Source: Candidatus Collinsella stercoripullorum (GTDB lineage: Bacteria > Actinomycetota > Coriobacteriia > Coriobacteriales > Coriobacteriaceae). From it: a stretch of 64,000 nucleotides of DNA. The DNA lies in contig DXAO01000014.1 of the NCBI GenBank assembly GCA_019117005.1, positions 1 through 64,000 on the forward strand. The letters are read 5' to 3'. Numbering within the stretch: position 1 is the first letter of the stretch; each line of letters begins with the position of its first letter. Made by a program: the position numbers and the translations under genes. The notes under the pieces are model-generated. The model searched no databases. It saw only the letters and a program-made list of their open reading frames with translations, and was not told the origin of the DNA. Shown in pieces: positions 60,006-64,000 of the stretch.

Positions 60006-60079
60006 GACAGCTCCTTCCCGAGCGGACCGCATCGCCGCCGCCCGAATCCGAAACGCGCCCCTCGCGCGCCTCTTGCTTT

Positions 60080-60107
60080 CTGAAACTAGCTAAAGCATTT
60101 TAGTTAA
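60080..60107. promoter_or_regulatory. dyad at the acpP transcription start (candidate operator)
   Basis: AACTAGCTAAAGCATTTTAG + TT (60084-60105 region) is an imperfect dyad: AACTA on one side, TAGTT on the other, with CTAAA/TTTAG inside. It overlaps the -10 and start site, a good position for repression by the MarR/FabT-type protein. The link to that protein is an inference. Confidence 0.4.
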
Positions 60108-60124
60108 ATATTTTGAGATGTTAA
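60097..60124 (-). promoter_or_regulatory. promoter of the fatty-acid synthesis operon
   Basis: On the minus strand TTAACA (60124-60119) and TAAAAT (60102-60097) are 16 nt apart. Transcription would start near 60090, ~85 nt before acpP. The AT-rich patch stands out from its surroundings. Confidence 0.7.
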
Positions 60125-60217
60125 CGACGCAACATCTCTACGCAGGAACTGCACATTGTGACCCACCCCTGCCGCGCGGGGCAGGGCGGTCGAAGGGGTA
60201 CCGGGTGGACGACGCAG

Positions 60218-60358
60218 GGTGAAACAATGGCGTGCATGGTCACCTTTGTCTCGCTGGCAGGCGTCCTCAGCGAAACATTCGCGTGCATGCACACCTTTGT
60301 TTCACTGACGATCCGCTTCAGCGAGACATTCGTATGCATGCACGCCATTGTTTCGCTG
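60218..60358. repeat. three tandem ~40-bp palindromes
   Basis: Units at 60218-60257, 60268-60307 and 60319-60358 share the palindromic form AGYGAAACA ... GYGTGCATGCAC ... TTGTTTCRCT and repeat every ~50 bp. Each could fold into a hairpin centred on TGCATGCA. They lie in the gap between the acpP promoter and the 3' end of the next gene. Confidence 0.8.
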
Positions 60359-60437
60359 AATCACTCGCAACGGCGGCGCAGCCCATCCGCAGCGCCACAG
60401 CTCGCCGCCTCAACTAGAACGCGATATCGCCGCGGTC

Positions 60438-60520
60438 CGCCCGCAGCCCGCCCGCGGCGGCGCCACAGCACGCCCGCAGCCCGCACGCGGCGGCGCCACA
60501 GCCCGCCCGCAGCCCGCCGG
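60438..60520. repeat. 33-bp tandem repeat
   Basis: Units beginning CGCCCGCAGCCCGC start at 60438, 60471 and 60504. They adjoin the 3' end of the ABC gene. Confidence 0.7.
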
Positions 60521-60524
60521 CGCC

Positions 60525-63200
60525 CTACTCGGTGCGCAGGGCGGTGACCGGGTCCTTCTTGGCCGCCATGCGGCTCGGCGCAAGACCCGCCACGAGCGAC
60601 AGCGCGACCGAGATCAGCACGAGCACCGCGCCGGCCACCGGCGGCACTGCGGCGAGGTTCTCGACGCCCGCCACCTGCTCGATGATCATGTTGACCGGGA
60701 TATCCAGCAGCACCGTCACCACGATGCCCAAGACGCCGGACACCAGGCCGATGATGAAGGTCTCCGCCGTGAAGATGCGGCTCACGTCGCGCTTGCTCGC
60801 GCCGATCGCGCGCAGGATGCCGATCTCCTTGGTCCGCTCGAGCACCGAGATGTAGGTGATGATGCCGATCATGATCGAGCTCACAACCAGCGAGATGCCT
60901 ACGAACGCGATGAGGATGTAGGTCAGCGCGTTCACGATGTCGGTCACGCTCGACATGAGCGTGCCGACGATGTCCGTGTACTGGATCTCGGTCCCCTCGC
61001 CCGACGCCACCACGTCGTCGTTGTACTCCTCGATCAGCCCGTCGATGTACTCCTTGGCCTCGAAGTCCACGGGGTAGATGTTGATCGCGTACGGGTCGTC
61101 CATGCTCGCCACGCCGAGGGTCTCGAGGTTGCCGTCGTAGGTGGCGTTATCGGTCTGCTCGGCCATCTGCTCGGAGAACGCCGCGGCGATGTCCTCGTCG
61201 CTCATGCCCTCCTCGCGCATGCCGTCGATGTACCCCTGGATCTGGCTCGCCTGGTCGGGCGACATCTGGCCGATCATCGCCTCGATGTCCTCCATGGTGA
61301 GGTCGGGCGTCGCCGTGTCGGAGAACGGGAGGCCTGTGAAGATGTCCGTACCGGGGTCCGCCTCCTGCGCGGCCACCGCGGCGCTCGCGTTCACCTCGCC
61401 CACGAGATGCTCCATGAGCTCGGGGGTGTAGAGCACCGCGCCCCAGTTGCTCCCCGAGTCGTTCTCCTCGGACGGCCGCACGATCCCGACGACCTCGACC
61501 TCCTCGGCGGCGTTCACCGCGTCGGTCATGAACGCGTCGTCCTCGGACATGTCGGCCCAGGTCCCGTCGGCCTGCTCGGCGTATTTGGAGCTCTCGGGCA
61601 GCAGCTTGAAGGTGAGGCTCATCAGGTCGTCGTAGGTGTACGAGGTCTGCTCCGCGCTCTCCACCTCCTTGCCGGCGATGACCTTGCTCATCATGCCGCG
61701 CAGCTCGCTTTGGTCGAGGAGCCCCAGCGCGTAGAGGGTGTAATCCGAGATGCGGTCGTTGCGGTCGACGTAGATCACGACCTCGTTCCACTCCTCGGGC
61801 AGCCGGCCGGCGACGACGTCGTAATCGCGCTCCCACAGCTCCCGGTTGGGCAGCAGCGCGGTCCAGACGTCGTAGCTCGAGCCGCCCGTCGCGGACATGG
61901 AGCTCATCATCTCGGACTGCATGGCGCCGGAAGTCGAGATGCCCAGCGCATCGAGGACCGTCGCGGGGTTCACCTGCACCGCCCCGTCCGTGGTGTCGGA
62001 CTTGTAGACGTTCAGCGGGGTGTCGTAGGTGTACTGGATGGAGGTGACGTGGCTGTCGATGTCCCCGGGGTTGGAGTCCAGCCACTCCTTGACGGCCACC
62101 ATGTCGTTCTCGTTGGCGCCGGCCGAGAGGCTCGTCACCATATCCGTCACGAGGTCCTTGGACTCCACCTCGCCCGAGGTGTTCTCCTGCGCGCTCTCGC
62201 TCGCCGTACCCATCATCGAGGTCATCATGCTCGCCAGGTCGATCGAGGTCTGCCGGATGGTCAGCGGGTAGCTGCCCATCGTGTCCTCTTCCGTCTGGGC
62301 GATGTAGTTCTGCGTGCCGTCGGAGAGCGAGAGGATCAGCGCGATGCCGATGATGCCGATGGACCCGGCGAACGCGGTGAGGAAGGTGCGGCCCTTCTTG
62401 GTCATGAGGTTGGTGAACGACAGGGCGATGGCGCTCGCGTAGCTCATCCCGCGCTTGCCCTTGCGCGCGTCGGCCACGGCGTGGTCCTGGATCTGCTGCT
62501 CGGTGAGGCGCTCACGGTCCGGGTCGACCGGGCGCGTGTCGTCGGTGAGCAGGCCGTCCTTGATGCGGACGATGCGGTCGGAGTACTCCTCGGCGAGCTG
62601 GGGGTTGTGGGTGACCATGATGACCAGCCGGTCGCGGGAGAGCCGCTTCAAGATCTCCATGACCTCGACGGAGGTGTCCGTGTCGAGCGCGCCGGTCGGC
62701 TCGTCGGCGAGGATGATCTCCGGGTCGTTGACGATGGCGCGGGCGATGGCGACGCGCTGCATCTGGCCGCCGGAGAGCTGGTTGGGGCGCTTGTGCATGT
62801 GCTCGGCCAGGCCGACCTGGGTGAGCGCGCGCTCGGCGCGCTGGCGGCGCTCGGACTTGGAGACGCCCGAGAGCAGCAGGGCCATCTCGACGTTGGCGAT
62901 GACGCTCTGGTGCGGGATGAGGTTGTAGCTTTGGAAGACGAATCCGACCGAGTGGTTGCGGTAGGTGTCCCAGTCGCGGTCGAGGTAGCTCTTGGTCGAG
63001 CGCCCGTTGATGACCAGGTCCCCGCGGGTGTACTGGTCCAGTCCGCCGATGATGTTGAGCAGCGTGGTCTTGCCGCAGCCGGACTGGCCGAGGATGCTCA
63101 CGAACTCCTGGTCGCGGAAGGTCACGGAGATGCCCTTGAGCGCGCGGACGACGGAGTCGCCGGCGGGGTAGTCCTTGGTGATGCCTTTGAGTTCGAGCAC
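60525..63200 (-). CDS. MacB-type ABC transporter (ATPase fused to FtsX-like permease)
   Basis: This 891-residue protein has an N-terminal ATPase (~1-225: [38 protein letters not shown] and VTHNPQ) and a linker. The FtsX-like permease has a first helix at ~270-290 ([18 protein letters not shown]), an extracytoplasmic region of ~430 residues rich in Asp/Ser/Met, and three C-terminal helices ([41 protein letters not shown] and [19 protein letters not shown]). A GTG at 63200 with AGAAGGGG before it is chosen over an ATG at 63221, which lacks a site. No partner genes adjoin. It may handle lipoproteins, peptides or cell-wall hydrolases. Confidence 0.9.
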   Translation of the reverse strand: MLELKGITKDYPAGDSVVRALKGISVTFRDQEFVSILGQSGCGKTTLLNIIGGLDQYTRGDLVINGRSTKSYLDRDWDTYRNHSVGFVFQSYNLIPHQSVIANVEMALLLSGVSKSERRQRAERALTQVGLAEHMHKRPNQLSGGQMQRVAIARAIVNDPEIILADEPTGALDTDTSVEVMEILKRLSRDRLVIMVTHNPQLAEEYSDRIVRIKDGLLTDDTRPVDPDRERLTEQQIQDHAVADARKGKRGMSYASAIALSFTNLMTKKGRTFLTAFAGSIGIIGIALILSLSDGTQNYIAQTEEDTMGSYPLTIRQTSIDLASMMTSMMGTASESAQENTSGEVESKDLVTDMVTSLSAGANENDMVAVKEWLDSNPGDIDSHVTSIQYTYDTPLNVYKSDTTDGAVQVNPATVLDALGISTSGAMQSEMMSSMSATGGSSYDVWTALLPNRELWERDYDVVAGRLPEEWNEVVIYVDRNDRISDYTLYALGLLDQSELRGMMSKVIAGKEVESAEQTSYTYDDLMSLTFKLLPESSKYAEQADGTWADMSEDDAFMTDAVNAAEEVEVVGIVRPSEENDSGSNWGAVLYTPELMEHLVGEVNASAAVAAQEADPGTDIFTGLPFSDTATPDLTMEDIEAMIGQMSPDQASQIQGYIDGMREEGMSDEDIAAAFSEQMAEQTDNATYDGNLETLGVASMDDPYAINIYPVDFEAKEYIDGLIEEYNDDVVASGEGTEIQYTDIVGTLMSSVTDIVNALTYILIAFVGISLVVSSIMIGIITYISVLERTKEIGILRAIGASKRDVSRIFTAETFIIGLVSGVLGIVVTVLLDIPVNMIIEQVAGVENLAAVPPVAGAVLVLISVALSLVAGLAPSRMAAKKDPVTALRTE

Positions 63201-63306
63201 GTGAACCCCTTCTAGCCGCATGGGTGCGCATCGGGCGGGTGGGCGGCTGCGCCCCGTCGATGCGAGGGGTCGGTCGCCGGCCGCCGGCGCGGTCGATTCG
63301 AATGGG

Positions 63307-63334
63307 TTTATCCTACCCGCTCGAGCGTGCGCAA
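63307..63334 (-). promoter_or_regulatory. candidate promoter of the MacB-type gene
   Basis: TTGCGC (63334-63329) and GATAAA (63312-63307) are 16 nt apart on the minus strand, ~107 nt upstream of the start. The remaining gap to 63535 holds GGGGCAGGTGCC-type short repeats and no gene. Confidence 0.4.
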
Positions 63335-63535
63335 GTCATATTTCCTTGTCCGGGCGGGGTGTTTGTCGAAGGGCGGGGCTGTGGCGGAGCCGCGGCGGCG
63401 CGTCGCCTGCGCGCCCCGGGAAGGCACCCGCCTGCCCCGGGAACGCCTAGATTGGCTGATACGGCCTGTTTTGTGCTCTCCCGGGGCAGGTGCCCCGCTT
63501 CCCGGGGCACGACCGCAGCCTCCCAGGACAGGCGC

Positions 63536-63566
63536 CCCATACGAAAACGGGGCCGCACGGCTCCGC
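63536..63566 (-). terminator. terminator of the right-edge OrfA-like gene
   Basis: On the minus strand GGAGCC-GTGC-GGCCCC is followed by GTTTTCGTATGGG, 5 nt after the stop at 63572. The tail matches those at 1498 and 10276. Confidence 0.6.
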
Positions 63567-63571
63567 CCTCT

Positions 63572-64000
63572 TTATGCCACGGCGCTGGCGCGCCAGCGAT
63601 AGTACCCGCTCAAAGAGACGCCGAGCGCCTCGCAGGCGACGCTGACGACCAGGTCGGGGTCCTTCTGCCGAAGCTCCTCGATCAGCTCGAAGCGCCGCGT
63701 CTTGCGCACGCCGCCCCGGTCGAGGGCCCCGCTCAGGGCGACGACGCCCCGAAGCACCTCGATCTCGCTGGTGAGCACCCTGATCTGCTGATGCAGGTCG
63801 CGCTGCTCGGCCGCGGTGACGGCCGCGCGCTCCTGGGCGCCCTCGCCGTCCGTCCGCGCCTGGCTCCAGCGCGAGATCGCCCCTTCGATGCGCTTGCGAC
63901 CCAGCACCTGCGGGTCGAGCCCGGCGGAGCGGAAGATCTCCGTGGGAGACTCCCTTGCGTAGTACCGGCGCATGCACTCGTTCCTGAACGAGCGGGCGTA
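63572..64000 (-). CDS. IS3-type OrfA-like protein, cut by the right window edge
   Basis: The visible 142 residues run in one open frame to the edge. They contain SFRNECMRRYYARESPTEIFRSAGLDPQVLG (helix-turn-helix-like), RIEGAISRWSQ, a heptad helix (LHQQIRVLTSEIEVLRGVVAL) and a short end (CEALGVSLSGYYRWRASAVA) resembling the start of IS3 OrfB. It may be a truncated or domesticated IS3-type protein. The true start lies beyond the window. Confidence 0.65.
   Translation of the reverse strand, partial: YARSFRNECMRRYYARESPTEIFRSAGLDPQVLGRKRIEGAISRWSQARTDGEGAQERAAVTAAEQRDLHQQIRVLTSEIEVLRGVVALSGALDRGGVRKTRRFELIEELRQKDPDLVVSVACEALGVSLSGYYRWRASAVA

Noticed and set aside
60218-60358. Possible CRISPR array
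   Set aside because: The three units are palindromes with only ~10-nt gaps between them, no variable 30-nt spacers, and no cas genes nearby.

Overview
The window is a GC-rich, gene-dense bacterial chromosome segment that looks like a host-associated Coriobacteriia (Olsenella/Collinsella-type actinobacterium). The reasons are the very high GC, an anaerobic Ech-type hydrogenase beside a flavodiiron protein, a FabK/FabZ/MarR-type FASII operon, a MurE without the DAP-recognition motif, an NRAMP-related Mg2+ transporter variant, and Tat- and sortase-anchored surface proteins. The genus is an inference. No 16S gene or species-specific marker is present.

Layout. 1-1005 (minus): rpsF-ssb-rpsR, cut by the left edge. 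1506-3797 (minus): a DUF4013-like membrane protein coupled to an unknown gene. 4040-5138 (plus): two tRNA-Ser genes and lemA. 5492-6676: an orphan AbiEi/DUF559-like protein, followed by MITE-like copy A. 6979-10146 (minus): an NRAMP-related transporter with a PRC/MgtE-N/CBS membrane protein. 10497-18577 (minus): two polysaccharide-deacetylase-like proteins (the second with altered metal ligands), PRC-barrel and YtxH proteins, a cyanophycin-synthetase-N-like protein, a CNNM/CorC-type protein and a hemolysin-III-type protein. 18905-28122: an LPATG-anchored subtilase, a DUF362 ferredoxin-like protein and a Tat-exported, LPQTG metallophosphoesterase. 28406-33785: two copies of a ~350-bp palindromic element bracket an ABC-2 exporter and a divergent membrane LuxR regulator. 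33811-37824: murE and a solute-binding/permease fusion. 38104-43855 (minus): a five-gene Ech-type [NiFe] hydrogenase operon whose first gene fuses the NuoL-like and NuoH-like subunits, then a flavodiiron protein. 45681-48732: an orphan IS3-OrfA-like gene and an EF-G paralogue. 49216-49360: MITE-like copy B. 49694-60124 (minus): one long fatty-acid synthesis operon, acpP-accB-accC-accD-accA-fabH-fabK-fabD-fabG-fabF-fabZ-marR. 60525-63200: a MacB-type ABC protein. At 64000 a second OrfA-like gene is cut by the right edge.

How the genes fit together. The acc/fab operon makes malonyl-ACP and elongates it. Its last gene is a MarR/FabT-type regulator that probably acts on the AT-rich promoter in front of acpP. 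The Ech-type complex probably couples ferredoxin oxidation and H2 evolution to ion pumping, and the neighbouring flavodiiron protein would remove O2 or NO. The NRAMP-like and MgtE-like proteins form a likely Mg2+ homeostasis pair whose leader can sequester the ribosome-binding site.

The non-coding part is unusually rich. It holds two families of terminal-inverted-repeat elements, GGGACAGG-core repeats (including a perfect 34-bp inverted repeat inside the fab operon), three tandem ~40-bp palindromes upstream of acpP, a 21-bp minisatellite, and recurrent extended -10 promoters of the form TGCTAnnnT. All function assignments come from reading motifs by eye; no database search was run.
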